DNA of 41,943 bases from Streptomyces rhizoryzae (GCF_023155275.1 NZ_JALMUV010000057.1:1-41943), one strand, 5' to 3'; counted from the first letter of the stretch, positions 15,871 through 23,755 are shown. Made by a program: numbers and translations. The notes: a model not told the origin generated them from the letters alone.

Positions 15871-17295
15871 TTGAGTACGGGATCCGGAGCACACTCCGCC
15901 CCCGCACCGCAATCCGACCACACCCCCGACCGCGACCCCACCGGCCCGGCCACCGCCGGCGCCACCGCGGCCGGCCCGCCCACCGACCGGGCCGGCGCCC
16001 CGCGCACGGGCATGTTCAGCTCCCTCCGCATCCGCAACTACCGGCTCTTCGCCACCGGCCAGGTCGTCTCCAACACCGGCACGTGGATGCAGCGCATCGC
16101 CCAGGACTGGCTGGTGCTCAGCCTCACCGGATCCTCCGGCGCGGTCGGCATCACCACCGCCCTGCAATTCCTGCCGATGCTGCTCCTCGGCCTCTACGGC
16201 GGTGTCCTGACCGACCGCTTCGCCAAGCGCAGGCTGCTGCTGTGCACCCAGGGCGCGATGGGCCTGATCGGCGTCGCGCTGGCCGGGCTCACGCTCAGCG
16301 GCCACGTCCAGGTCTGGCACGTCTACGCCGGCGCCTTCCTGCTCGGCCTGGTCACCGTCGTCGACAACCCCGCCCGGCAGGCGTTCGTCTCCGAGATGGT
16401 CGGCCAACGGGACCTGCGCAACGCCGTCAGCCTGAACTCCGCCAACTTCCAGTCCGCCCGGCTCATCGGCCCGGCCGTCGCCGGTGTGCTGATCACCGCC
16501 TTCGGCAGCGGCTGGGCGTTCCTCTTCAACGGCCTGTCGTTCCTCGCCCCGATCACCGGCCTGCTGATGATGCGCACCGCCGAGCTGCACAGGGCGGACC
16601 GGGTGCCGCGCAGCAAGGGCCAGCTGCGGGAGGGCCTGGCCTACGTCCGCCGGCACCCCGACCTGATCTGGCCGATCGTGCTGGTCGGCTTCATCGGGAC
16701 GTTCGGCTTCAACTTCCCGATCTGGCTGACCGCCTTCACCTACAAGGTCTTCCACGCCGGGGCCGGCACGTACGCGCTGTTCAACGGCCTGATGGCGGCC
16801 GGTTCGCTGATCGGCGCGCTGCTCGCCGCCCGCCGGGCGAGCTCCCGGCTGCGGATGCTGGTCGGCGCGGCGCTGGTCTTCGGCCTGCTGGAGTGCGTCG
16901 CCGCGCTGGCGCCCGGCTTCTGGGTCTTCGCGGCGCTGCTCGCCCCGATCGGCATGGTCGGCCTGACCATCAACGTCACCGCCAACTCCAGCGTCCAGAT
17001 GGCCACCGATCCGGCGATGCGCGGCCGGGTGATGAGCCTGTTCATGATGGTCTTCATGGGCGGGACGCCGCTCGGCGCCCCGGTGGTCGGCTGGGTCACC
17101 GACGCCTACGGCCCCCGGATCGGCTTCCTGGCCGGCGGGGTGGTCTCCGCGGCGGCCGCCGCCCTGGTCGGCCTGGCCCTCGCGCGGGCCGGCGGGCTGC
17201 GCCTGAAGGTCGATCTGCGGCGCGGGCACCGGCACGTGGCGTTCGTCCCCCGGGCGGCCGCCGAGGCCCCGGAGAAGGAGCTGGCCGCCGCCTAG
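15871..17295 (+). CDS. MFS exporter
   Basis: A 474-aa major facilitator protein with about 12 membrane helices. The first 50 residues are a Pro/Thr/Ala-rich cytoplasmic extension; the family start MFSSLRIRNYRLFATGQ follows. The conserved loop after TM2 reads GVLTDRFAKRRLL. The pattern fits the DHA3-like drug or siderophore exporters (EntS-related). It starts with TTG, supported by GAGGAGG 10 nt upstream. It shares the promoter of the MarR gene, so induction by its own substrate is likely; the substrate cannot be told from sequence. Confidence 0.87.
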   Translation: MSTGSGAHSAPAPQSDHTPDRDPTGPATAGATAAGPPTDRAGAPRTGMFSSLRIRNYRLFATGQVVSNTGTWMQRIAQDWLVLSLTGSSGAVGITTALQFLPMLLLGLYGGVLTDRFAKRRLLLCTQGAMGLIGVALAGLTLSGHVQVWHVYAGAFLLGLVTVVDNPARQAFVSEMVGQRDLRNAVSLNSANFQSARLIGPAVAGVLITAFGSGWAFLFNGLSFLAPITGLLMMRTAELHRADRVPRSKGQLREGLAYVRRHPDLIWPIVLVGFIGTFGFNFPIWLTAFTYKVFHAGAGTYALFNGLMAAGSLIGALLAARRASSRLRMLVGAALVFGLLECVAALAPGFWVFAALLAPIGMVGLTINVTANSSVQMATDPAMRGRVMSLFMMVFMGGTPLGAPVVGWVTDAYGPRIGFLAGGVVSAAAAALVGLALARAGGLRLKVDLRRGHRHVAFVPRAAAEAPEKELAAA

Positions 17296-17328
17296 CCGCT
17301 CCGCGGGCGCCCGGCGGCGCTCCGGGGC

Positions 17329-17334
17329 GACACT
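17329..17334 (+). promoter_or_regulatory. -10 element, leaderless thpR
   Basis: GACACT ends 6 nt before ATG 17341, and no ribosome-binding site is present between them. Confidence 0.4.
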
Positions 17335-17340
17335 GGCCCC

Positions 17341-17907
17341 ATGAGACTCTTCGCCGCGGTGCTGCCCCCCGCCCACCCGCTCGGCCAACTCGCCGAGCGG
17401 ATGGGGCGGTTGCGGGAGCTGCCGGACGCCGACCGGCTGCGCTGGACCGGGCCGGACGACTGGCACTTCACCCTCGCCTTCTACGGCGAGGTGCCCGAGG
17501 AGGCGCTGCCCGAGCTCCAGGAGCGGCTGGGCCGCGCCGCGCACCGCTGCGCCGCCTACGAGCTGCGGATCGCCGGCGGCGGCCGGTTCGGCGACCGGGT
17601 CGTCTGGGCCGGGGCGGACGGCGACCGGCCCGCCATGCGCCGCCTCGCGGACGCCGCCGAGGCGGCCGGCCGGCGGGCGGGCCTGCCGATGGGCGAGCAC
17701 CGCCCGTACACCCCGCACCTCACCCTCGCCCGCAAGCGCACCGGCCGGCTGGACCTGGTGCCGTACGCCGCGGCGCTCGCCGGCTTCTCCGGCAGCGCCT
17801 GGACGGTCACGGAGCTCGCCCTGATGCGCAGCCACCCGCCCGCCCCCGGCGTCCCGGGCAGCCGGCCCCGGTACGAGCCGCTGGCGCGGTGGCGGCTGGA
17901 GGGCTGA
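17341..17907 (+). CDS. thpR: RNA 2',3'-cyclic phosphodiesterase
   Basis: A 188-aa protein of the 2H phosphoesterase (LigT/ThpR) family, which opens 2',3'-cyclic phosphates of RNA to 2'-phosphates. Both catalytic HxTL motifs are present at the expected spacing: HFTL (42-45) and HLTL (126-129). It opens with MRLFAAVLPP, the family's usual first strand. There is no Shine-Dalgarno sequence; GACACT lies 6 nt before the ATG. It stands alone, 45 nt after the MFS gene. Confidence 0.92.
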   Translation: MRLFAAVLPPAHPLGQLAERMGRLRELPDADRLRWTGPDDWHFTLAFYGEVPEEALPELQERLGRAAHRCAAYELRIAGGGRFGDRVVWAGADGDRPAMRRLADAAEAAGRRAGLPMGEHRPYTPHLTLARKRTGRLDLVPYAAALAGFSGSAWTVTELALMRSHPPAPGVPGSRPRYEPLARWRLEG

Positions 17908-17944
17908 CCGGCCGGGCCGGTGCGGGGCCCGATTCCGGCCCGGT

Positions 17945-17950
17945 TAGGCT
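17945..17950 (+). promoter_or_regulatory. -10 element, leaderless small-protein gene
   Basis: TAGGCT ends 6 nt before GTG 17957. A GAAGG abuts the GTG directly, too close to act as a normal ribosome-binding site. Confidence 0.45.
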
Positions 17951-17956
17951 CGAAGG

Positions 17957-18043
17957 GTGGATCCCAAGACCCGTAACCGGATCATGTCCGGTCTGCTCGC
18001 CGTGCTCCTGATCGTCGTCGTCGTCGCCGCGGCCCTGCGCTGA
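17957..18043 (+). CDS. 28-aa single-span membrane protein
   Basis: GTG start, 29 codons including TGA. The product has a charged head (MDPKTRNR) followed by about 18 hydrophobic residues with a Val/Ile/Ala core and a terminal Arg: a one-helix membrane protein, N-terminus inside by the positive-inside rule. The support is a TAGGCT -10 element exactly 6 nt upstream and a codon pattern with GC-rich third positions. I recall similar very short proteins in other Streptomyces, but that is memory, not a search. Function unknown. Confidence 0.6.
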   Translation: MDPKTRNRIMSGLLAVLLIVVVVAAALR

Positions 18044-18097
18044 CGGCGTGGCCAGTGTCACGTACCCGCCGGTAGCGTTCTCGGAGATCATGGCCGG

Positions 18098-18778
18098 ATG
18101 AGGATCATGTTCGTCGGGGACTCCATGACGATCGGCAGCTCCGGCGACTACACGTGGCGCTACCGCATGTGGCGCCACCTCGGCACCACCGGCTCCGGCC
18201 CGTTCCGCATCGTCGGACCGCGCCGCACCCTGCACGACCCGGCCGCCGGCGAGCCCGTCTCCACCGCCTACGCCGACCCGGCCTTCCCCGAGCGCGCGCG
18301 GGCGCACCTCGCCGGCTGGGGCGAGGGCTGGCTGCACATGGCGCCGCTGATCGAGGACGCGGTGCGCACGCACCGGGCCGACACCCTGCTGGTCTCGCTC
18401 GGCCTGATCGATCTCGGCTTCTACACCGACCCCGAGCAGACCGCGGAGAACGTGCGGGAGTTCGTGGCCCGGGCCCGGGCCGGCGCCCCGCACGTCCGGG
18501 CGGTGCTGATGCCCGTCATCGCCAACATCCGGGCCCTCGCCGACCCCGCCTTCGGCGCCCAGTGCGCGCACTTCAACGAACTGCTCGGCAAGGCCGTCGC
18601 CGACCTCTCCACCCCGGCCTCCCCGCTGCTCCTGGCCTCCGAACCGGCCGACTGGGACATCGACCGCGCCACCTACGACGGCACCCACCCCTCCGAACGC
18701 GGCGAACACCTCCTCGCCGCGGCCTTCGCCGACGCGCTGCACCAGGGCTGGGACGTCGGCGGCCGCTACGCCGCCTGA
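18098..18778 (+). CDS. SGNH/GDSL-type hydrolase
   Basis: A 226-aa protein. Block I is IMFVGDSMTIG (nucleophile Ser8), and the C-terminal block V is YDGTHPSERGEHLLA with the catalytic Asp and His. An Asn in the oxyanion region appears in ANIRALAD. There is no signal peptide, so it acts in the cytosol as an esterase or lipase-like enzyme; substrate unknown. The ATG at 18098 follows CGGAG by 11 nt; another ATG at 18090 is out of frame. Confidence 0.85.
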   Translation: MRIMFVGDSMTIGSSGDYTWRYRMWRHLGTTGSGPFRIVGPRRTLHDPAAGEPVSTAYADPAFPERARAHLAGWGEGWLHMAPLIEDAVRTHRADTLLVSLGLIDLGFYTDPEQTAENVREFVARARAGAPHVRAVLMPVIANIRALADPAFGAQCAHFNELLGKAVADLSTPASPLLLASEPADWDIDRATYDGTHPSERGEHLLAAAFADALHQGWDVGGRYAA

Positions 18779-18814
18779 CCCGGCCGGCCCGGCCCGCCCG
18801 GCCGCCCGGCGTGG

Positions 18815-18820
18815 CAGGCT
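18815..18820 (+). promoter_or_regulatory. -10-like element, leaderless start
   Basis: CAGGCT ends 7 nt before ATG 18828. It lacks the first T of TAnnnT, so support is weaker. Confidence 0.3.
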
Positions 18821-18827
18821 GTGCGCC

Positions 18828-19871
18828 ATGTCTGCCGCCGTGCCCCGACCCCCCGGTCCGCGACGTCCGCTCCCGCGTGCGGCGGGAGCGGCGGCCGCCG
18901 CGCTCGCGCTGCTGGCCGCGGCGGGCGCCCCGGCCGCGGCCGCGGAGCCCGGCGCGTTCACCCTCACCGACCCGCGGATCACCGAGTCCAGCGGCCTGGC
19001 CGCCAGCCGCGCCCACCCCGGCGTCTACTGGACCCACAACGACAGCGACGACGGCCCCTACGTCTACGCGGTCGACTCCGCGACCGGCCGCACCCTCGCC
19101 AGGATCACCCTGCGCGGCATCGGCGCGCCCCGCGACGTCGAGGCCCTCGCACTCGGCCCGGACGGCCGGATCTACGTCGGCGACATCGGCGACAACCTCG
19201 GCGGCAGCTGGGACCACGTGTGGATCTACCGCTTCCCCGAGCCCGCGACGCTGCGCGACGCGACCGTCACCGCCGAGCAGTTCACCGTCCGGTACGCGGA
19301 CGGGCCGCGGGACGCCGAGGCGCTGATGGTGCATCCGAAGACCGGCCGGGTCTACCTCGCCAGCAAGAAGCAGGGCGGCGGGGCGGCGCTCTACGCGGGT
19401 CCGGCCCGCCTGACCACCACCGGGAGCAACACCTTCCGCAAGGTCGCCCCGGTCGATCTGTGGGTGACCGACGGCGCGTTCTCGCCCGACGGCACCCGGC
19501 TGGTGCTGCGCAGCTACTTCGGCGCCCGCCTCTACCGCTGGCGCGACGGCCGCCCGGAGGACCTCGGCGCGGTGCCGGTCCCGCTCCAGCGGCAGGGCGA
19601 GTCGGTGACCTTCACCGCCGACGGCCGGACCCTGATGTACGGCTCGGAGGGGCGCGGCAGCCAGGTCGAGCCGGTGGCGCTCAGCGGGGAGCAACTCCCC
19701 GACGCGGCCCGCCGGGACGACGGCGGGTCCGGTGACCGGGCGTCCGGCGGCGGCGCGGAGCGGCCGGGCGGCGGACCGGCGGGCGGCTTCGGCACGGGCG
19801 CGCTGGTGCTGGCCGGGGCGGTGGTCCTGGTGCTGGCCCTCCGGGGCCTGCTGCGCCGCAGGCGCGGCTAG
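18828..19871 (+). CDS. Secreted beta-propeller protein, C-terminal anchor
   Basis: A 347-aa protein. Signal peptide: basic start, a Ala/Leu core at about 18-35 and a probable cleavage at APAAAAEPG (near residue 41). Residues 45-290 hold propeller-like repeats (DSDDGPYVYAVDSATGR, ALGPDGRIYVGDIGDN, AFSPDGTRLVLRSY). A Gly/Ser-rich linker (295-320) leads to a final hydrophobic helix and RRRRG, so the propeller is held outside the cell by one C-terminal membrane span. There is no catalytic motif; it may bind a ligand or be an esterase-like propeller. It ends at a terminator shared with the next gene. Confidence 0.8.
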   Translation: MSAAVPRPPGPRRPLPRAAGAAAAALALLAAAGAPAAAAEPGAFTLTDPRITESSGLAASRAHPGVYWTHNDSDDGPYVYAVDSATGRTLARITLRGIGAPRDVEALALGPDGRIYVGDIGDNLGGSWDHVWIYRFPEPATLRDATVTAEQFTVRYADGPRDAEALMVHPKTGRVYLASKKQGGGAALYAGPARLTTTGSNTFRKVAPVDLWVTDGAFSPDGTRLVLRSYFGARLYRWRDGRPEDLGAVPVPLQRQGESVTFTADGRTLMYGSEGRGSQVEPVALSGEQLPDAARRDDGGSGDRASGGGAERPGGGPAGGFGTGALVLAGAVVLVLALRGLLRRRRG

Positions 19872-19936
19872 CAGGTGGCCGCGAAGTCCCGTCTGCCGTC
19901 CGGCGCCCGGCATGCCCTCTCGCCGCACCGGACACC

Positions 19937-19973
19937 GCCCGGCGCCACGGGGGCGGAGCCGGTGGCGCCGGGC
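19937..19973. terminator. Bidirectional terminator
   Basis: Perfect 12-bp arms (19937-19948 and 19962-19973) with a 13-nt loop lie between convergent genes. The right arm ends on the last base of the PPOX gene's stop codon. Confidence 0.7.
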
Positions 19974-20407
19974 TAGCCCAGCGGCTCCTCCTCCTCGATC
20001 AGCCGCAGTTCGTAGTGGAGCGTCGGCTCCCGCCGCAGCCGGTGCAGGAGCGGCGAGACCAGCCCGTGGATCAGCGGGTACTTGCGGGTCAGCGACCGCT
20101 CGGCGCGCCGGTTCTCGCGGGTGGCCGGGTCCAGCAGCCGGGCCCGGGCCCGGACGGCGGGTCCGGTCGGCCGGCCGCGCCAGGTCGAGGCGCAGAACTC
20201 CACCTCGGGGACGTTGCGCATCCGCTTGACCTTCCAGGCGCTGCCGAAGGTGCGGATGTAGGCGTGGTCGCCGTCCACCGCGATGTTCACCGGGGTGCCG
20301 ACACCGGTGCCGTCCTTCTTGTAGGTGGTCAGCAGGACCGTCCCCTGGCGTTCGTAGGGGGCGAGACCGGGGCTGGGCGGGATTCTCATGCCCTCCATAA
20401 AAGGCAT
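19973..20407 (-). CDS. PPOX-class flavin/F420-dependent protein
   Basis: A 144-aa split-barrel protein of the pyridoxamine-5'-phosphate-oxidase-like fold. Characteristic segments are VLLTTYKKDGTGVGTPVN (barrel strands, residues 24-41), AYIRTFGSAWKVKRMRN (cofactor-phosphate-binding Ser/Lys/Arg) and VEFCASTWRGRPTGP. Such small single-domain proteins in actinomycetes commonly use F420 or FMN; which one cannot be told here. Of three in-frame ATGs the first (20407) is used because AAAGGG lies 6 nt upstream; 20389 is the alternative. The TetR gene starts further upstream on the same strand, 15 nt before it, so co-transcription is likely. Confidence 0.82.
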   Translation of the reverse strand: MPFMEGMRIPPSPGLAPYERQGTVLLTTYKKDGTGVGTPVNIAVDGDHAYIRTFGSAWKVKRMRNVPEVEFCASTWRGRPTGPAVRARARLLDPATRENRRAERSLTRKYPLIHGLVSPLLHRLRREPTLHYELRLIEEEEPLG

Positions 20408-20422
20408 ATCCGGCCCTTTTCG

Positions 20423-21283
20423 TCACGTTGCGGCGCGGTGCGTCCCGTGGGGCGGCGGCTGGTGGTGCGTCCCTTCGGGTGGGTGTGCGGGCGCGGTGGC
20501 CGCGCGGTCCGCGACGACCGCCGCGAAACCGTCCAGCAGGGCCGCCAGCCCCAGGGTGAAGGCGGGGCTGCCGCCACCGTCCCCGGGCGCCCCGCCGAAG
20601 ACGTCCTCGTCCAGCCCGGCCAGGGCCGGGTACCGGCCGCTGCGCACGGCCTGCCCGAGGGCCGGCTCCTGGGCCCGCCGGAAGTCGGCGTCGCTGACGC
20701 CGGTCCGCTGCTCGGCGCGAGCGGAGTTCAGGACGGTGCGGGCGGTGCCGGTGACGAACCCGTCGAGCGCGACCAGCAGTTGGATCTTCTCCCGGTCGGC
20801 CAGGCCGGTCCCGGCCAGCGCGCGGACCGCGTACTCCAGCCGGTCCAGGGCGTTCGGGCCGAGCAGCGGGCGGCCCTGGTCGACCCGGAGGAGCCAGGGG
20901 TGCTCCTGGTGCAGCCGCCAGGTGGCGTGGGCGAGGGCCTCCAGGGCGGGGCGCCAGCCGGTGTCCGGGCCCGGTTCGGGGAGGCCGTCGGCCGGGAGCG
21001 CGACCACCGCGTCGAGCATCAGGTCCAGGAGTTCGGCCTTGCCCGGGACGTAGCGGTAGAGCGACATGGTGCCGACGCCCAGGTCGGCGGCGACCCGGCG
21101 CATGGAGAGCGCGCCGAGCCCCTCGGCGTCGGCGACCGCCACCGCGGCGGCGACGATCCGGCCGAGGGTGAGCCCGGGCCGCGGGCCCCGGCCGGGGCGG
21201 TCGCCGGTGCCCCACAGCAGCTCCAGGCTGCGCGAGAGGTCACCGCTGCCGCTGTGTTCCGTGCTGGTCCCTGAACGCGTCAT
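20423..21283 (-). CDS. TetR-family regulator (TetR_C-type)
   Basis: A 286-aa regulator, longer than usual. A 33-residue polar extension precedes the helix-turn-helix (LSMRRVAADLGVGTMSLYRY, residues about 59-78), followed by the ligand-binding domain with HATWRLHQEHPWLL and VALDGFVTGTARTVL, typical of the tetracycline-repressor-like C-terminal domain, and a disordered His/Pro-rich tail. A TAGGAT -10 element lies 9 nt before the ATG and an inverted repeat at 21313-21356 is the probable autoregulatory operator. The PPOX protein gene follows 15 nt downstream. No divergent transporter is present, although this family normally controls one. Confidence 0.87.
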   Translation of the reverse strand: MTRSGTSTEHSGSGDLSRSLELLWGTGDRPGRGPRPGLTLGRIVAAAVAVADAEGLGALSMRRVAADLGVGTMSLYRYVPGKAELLDLMLDAVVALPADGLPEPGPDTGWRPALEALAHATWRLHQEHPWLLRVDQGRPLLGPNALDRLEYAVRALAGTGLADREKIQLLVALDGFVTGTARTVLNSARAEQRTGVSDADFRRAQEPALGQAVRSGRYPALAGLDEDVFGGAPGDGGGSPAFTLGLAALLDGFAAVVADRAATAPAHPPEGTHHQPPPHGTHRAAT

Positions 21284-21292
21284 GGTGCGGCC

Positions 21293-21298
21293 ATCCTA
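21293..21298 (-). promoter_or_regulatory. -10 element of the tetR gene
   Basis: A perfect TAGGAT on the minus strand, 9 nt before ATG 21283. The predicted leader is only about 2-3 nt. Confidence 0.5.
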
Positions 21299-21312
21299 TG
21301 CCGCCGGAGAAA

Positions 21313-21356
21313 AACTGGGTACGTTGTACGCGCAAGCGAGTGCGGTGTACCCAGTT
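21313..21356. promoter_or_regulatory. Long inverted repeat, probable TetR operator
   Basis: Perfect 10-bp arms AACTGGGTAC (21313-21322) and GTACCCAGTT (21347-21356) flank 24 bp that contains further GTAC steps (21326-21329). The left arm covers the expected -35 position of tetR. On the plus strand TTGTAC (21324-21329) and TACCCA (21348-21353) could form a divergent promoter with an 18-bp spacer. Confidence 0.6.
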
Positions 21357-21602
21357 CGACGCCCGGGGGTGCAGCCCGCCCTGGTGCCGGTGGTGCGGAC
21401 GGGGTCGGCGGGCGGGCGCGGCGGCAGCTGGGGCGAACCGCACGCACGGGCGAGGGCGCTGGTACGGCCCGTGGTGCCCACCGCGGTCCTCCTGCCGTTG
21501 GCGGTCCGCCGCGTCCAGTGCCGCGGCCGCTGACCGCACGCCGGTGCGCCCGCCCGCACCGGGGCGCACCGGGTGCCGAACGGCGTTGTCAGTGGCGGGA
21601 GT
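21357..21602. other. Gap without a recognised gene
   Basis: The whole 21284-21614 gap contains the tetR promoter/operator on the left and a perfect 11-bp hairpin (arms 21541-21551 and 21562-21572) on the right. Between them no frame has family similarity. A 54-codon GTG frame (21369-21533) is open but has no ribosome-binding site. This could be the trace of a lost divergent gene or a short RNA. Confidence 0.4.
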
Positions 21603-21608
21603 TACGGT
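21603..21608 (+). promoter_or_regulatory. -10 element, leaderless start
   Basis: TACGGT ends 6 nt before ATG 21615. Confidence 0.4.
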
Positions 21609-21614
21609 GCAGGC

Positions 21615-22364
21615 ATGACGGATACCGAAGTCTGCGGATGCGACCACGACCCCCAGGAGGAGGTGGCGCTCTGGCGCGGGGCGGACATCACGCTGTCCCT
21701 GCTCTTCCCGCCCTTCCCCGACCCGGTGGGCGCGGTCCGCCCGGCCCTGCCGCCGCACGATCCGGTGCGCGCCCGGGCGTTCGCCGAGCAGCTGGGCACC
21801 GTCGCGGAGGTGCTGGAGGTGCTTCCGGCGCGGCCCCTGGGGGACCTGCCGCAGCCCGAGGTGCGCGCCGACCTCGACCACGTGGCGGTGGGCTGCTGGG
21901 GCGGCCTCGTCCAGATCACCGATCCGGCGCTCGGCTGCGACCTGGTCTCCGACGCGATGTCGGACGAGATAGCCGCGCAGCGCGCCCGGCACCCGCAGGC
22001 CCGCATCGTCGGTTCCGTCGAGGTCGACCACGGCAACGCCTACCTGGAGGACGAGGTGGTCCTGCCCACCGGCGAGCACCTGTTCGCCGGCGGGTGGGAC
22101 TGCGACGGCGACGAGGGCTGGGAGTACCGCGGCGACCCGGACGCGATCCTGCGCGCGATAGGCGCCGACCCGGAGACGGCGGCCGAGGCGGGATTCGAGC
22201 CGGACGGCGAGCCGTATCAGCGGGACTACGGCGCGCTCGGGGCGGTCGTCCTCGGGCTGCACCGCCCCGTCGCCGGTGGCGAGGAACGGCAGGTCTCGGT
22301 GTTCCGGGTCCGCCGCAGCCGGCGCGGCTGCGGCAATCTCCGCGAGGTGTGGTTCCGCCGGTAG
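21615..22364 (+). CDS. Acidic protein of unknown function (DUF6333-like?)
   Basis: A 249-aa, strongly acidic cytosolic protein without signal peptide or membrane segment. An early cluster CGCDHD (residues 7-12) could bind metal. Recognisable stretches are LLFPPFPDPVGAVRPAL, ARAFAEQLGTVAEVLEVLP, VAVGCWGGLVQITDPALG and FRVRRSRR. From memory these resemble the Streptomyces family DUF6333, but I cannot confirm it. ATG 21615 is chosen over an upstream in-frame ATG at 21573 because TACGGT lies 6 nt before it and similarity starts there. Its stop codon lies inside a terminator stem. Confidence 0.65.
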   Translation: MTDTEVCGCDHDPQEEVALWRGADITLSLLFPPFPDPVGAVRPALPPHDPVRARAFAEQLGTVAEVLEVLPARPLGDLPQPEVRADLDHVAVGCWGGLVQITDPALGCDLVSDAMSDEIAAQRARHPQARIVGSVEVDHGNAYLEDEVVLPTGEHLFAGGWDCDGDEGWEYRGDPDAILRAIGADPETAAEAGFEPDGEPYQRDYGALGAVVLGLHRPVAGGEERQVSVFRVRRSRRGCGNLREVWFRR

Positions 22365-22391
22365 CCGCTCCGGCGGAACGGCTACCGGCGG
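22355..22391 (+). terminator. Terminator overlapping a stop codon
   Basis: Perfect 13-bp arms (22355-22367 and 22379-22391) with an 11-nt loop. The TAG stop (22362-22364) of the preceding gene lies inside the left arm. Confidence 0.65.
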
Positions 22392-22418
22392 CGCGGCATC
22401 CGGTGGTGCGGACCGGTG

Positions 22419-22465
22419 ACGCGGACGGGCCCCGGCGGTGAGTACCCGCCGGGGCCCGTCCGCGT
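22419..22465. terminator. 20-bp perfect hairpin, serC terminator
   Basis: Arms 22419-22438 and 22446-22465 are perfectly complementary over 20 bp with a 7-nt loop. It lies 33 bp past the serC stop (minus strand) and 28 bp past the first hairpin, between convergent genes. Confidence 0.8.
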
Positions 22466-22497
22466 CGGTGCGGTGCGCGCCGCGGGCGCGCCGGCCG

Positions 22498-23616
22498 CTA
22501 CAGCTTGCCGACGACGTAGTCGATGCAGGCCGTCAGCGCCTCGACGTCCGCCGGGTCGATGGCCGGGAACATCGCGATCCGCAGCTGGTTGCGGCCCAGC
22601 TTGCGGTACGGCTCGGTGTCCACGATGCCGTTGGCGCGCAGCGTCTTGGCGACCGCGGCCGCGTCGACGTCGTCGCTGAAGTCGATCGTGCCGATGACCT
22701 GCGAGCGCTTGGCCGGGTCGGTGACGAACGGGGTGGCGTACTTGGACTCCTCGGCCCAGCCGTAGAGGGCGCGCGAGGAGGCGCCGGTGCGGCCGACCGC
22801 CCAGTCCAGGCCGCCCTGGCCGTTGATCCACTCCAGCTGCTCGTTGAGCAGGAAGAGGGTGGCGAGGGAGGGGGTGTTGTACGTCTGGTTCTTGAGGGAG
22901 TTGTCGATCGCCGTGGGCAGCGAGAAGAACTCCGGGACGTGGCGGCCGGACGCGTGGATCGCGCGGGCCCGCTCCAGGGCGGCCGGGGAGAAGACGCCGA
23001 GCCACAGACCGCCGTCGGAGGCGAAGGACTTCTGCGGCGCGAAGTAGTAGACGTCGGTCTGGGCGATGTCCACCGGCAGGCCGCCGGCGCCCGAGGTGGC
23101 GTCGACCAGCACCAGCGCGCCCTCGTCGGCGCCGGCCACCCGCTGGATCGGGGCGGCGACACCGGTGGAGGTCTCGTTGTGGGTGAAGGCGTAGACGTCC
23201 ACGCCCGCCTCGGCGGCCGGCTCCGGGTGGGTACCCGGCTCGGCGGAGATGACGGTGGGCTCGGCCAGCCACGGGGCCAGCTTGGCGGCCTTGGCGAACT
23301 TCGAGGAGAACTCGCCGAAGGAGAGGTGCTGCGACTTGTGCTCGATCAGACCGTGCGTCGCGACGTCCCAGAAGGCGGTGGAACCGCCGTTGCCGAGGAC
23401 GACCTCGTAGCCCTCGGGGAGCTGGAAGAGGTCGCGCACGCCCTGCCGCACCCTGCCGACCAGGTTCTTGACCGGTGCCTGGCGGTGGGAGGTGCCGAGC
23501 AGCGAGGTACCGGTGGCGGCCAGCGCGTCGAGCGCCTCCGTACGCACCTTGGAGGGGCCCGCGCCGAAGCGTCCGTCGGCGGGCTTGAGGTCAGCGGGGA
23601 TCTCGATATCAGCCAC
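22498..23616 (-). CDS. serC: Phosphoserine aminotransferase
   Basis: A 372-aa class V, PLP-dependent aminotransferase of the actinobacterial SerC type. It converts 3-phosphohydroxypyruvate plus glutamate to phosphoserine in serine biosynthesis. Motifs: RFGAGPSKVR (16-25), GNGGSTAFWD (75-84), DATSGAGG (172-179) and the PLP lysine in APQKSFASDGG (K196); ALYGWAEES and RIAMFPAI lie toward the C-terminus. The GTG at 23616 starts VADIEIPADLKP, where family similarity begins; the frame is open further upstream but without similarity. TAGGCT lies 7 nt before the GTG, so a leaderless message is likely. No other ser gene is nearby. Confidence 0.93.
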   Translation of the reverse strand: MADIEIPADLKPADGRFGAGPSKVRTEALDALAATGTSLLGTSHRQAPVKNLVGRVRQGVRDLFQLPEGYEVVLGNGGSTAFWDVATHGLIEHKSQHLSFGEFSSKFAKAAKLAPWLAEPTVISAEPGTHPEPAAEAGVDVYAFTHNETSTGVAAPIQRVAGADEGALVLVDATSGAGGLPVDIAQTDVYYFAPQKSFASDGGLWLGVFSPAALERARAIHASGRHVPEFFSLPTAIDNSLKNQTYNTPSLATLFLLNEQLEWINGQGGLDWAVGRTGASSRALYGWAEESKYATPFVTDPAKRSQVIGTIDFSDDVDAAAVAKTLRANGIVDTEPYRKLGRNQLRIAMFPAIDPADVEALTACIDYVVGKL

Positions 23617-23623
23617 GAGGGGA

Positions 23624-23629
23624 AGCCTA
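23624..23629 (-). promoter_or_regulatory. -10 element, leaderless serC
   Basis: TAGGCT on the minus strand, 7 nt before GTG 23616. Confidence 0.45.
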
Positions 23630-23716
23630 AAGGGTCGGGCGGGGGCCGGGCGGGGCGTCCAGCCGGTGAGATGGGTGGCGGTCGGAGTGTGGACGGTCAC
23701 GGCACGTCACGGCGGT

Positions 23717-23755
23717 CCCGGGCCGGTCGCGGGCGCGGCCCGGGCCGGTCGCGGG
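23717..23755. repeat. 17-bp direct repeat
   Basis: A 17-bp GC-only sequence at 23717-23733 recurs identically at 23739-23755 (22-bp period) between the WYL regulator and serC. No function is evident. Confidence 0.8.

Noticed and set aside
20015..21274. Long plus-strand open frame of 419 codons opposite the TetR and PPOX genes
   Set aside because: Composition is that of an antisense shadow in high-GC DNA; the minus-strand genes have clear families.
21369..21533. 54-codon plus-strand gene in the tetR intergenic region
   Set aside because: No ribosome-binding site, no family similarity and poor codon pattern.
23717..23755. CRISPR-like array from the repeated 17-mer
   Set aside because: Only two copies with a 5-bp spacer; too short and GC-only.
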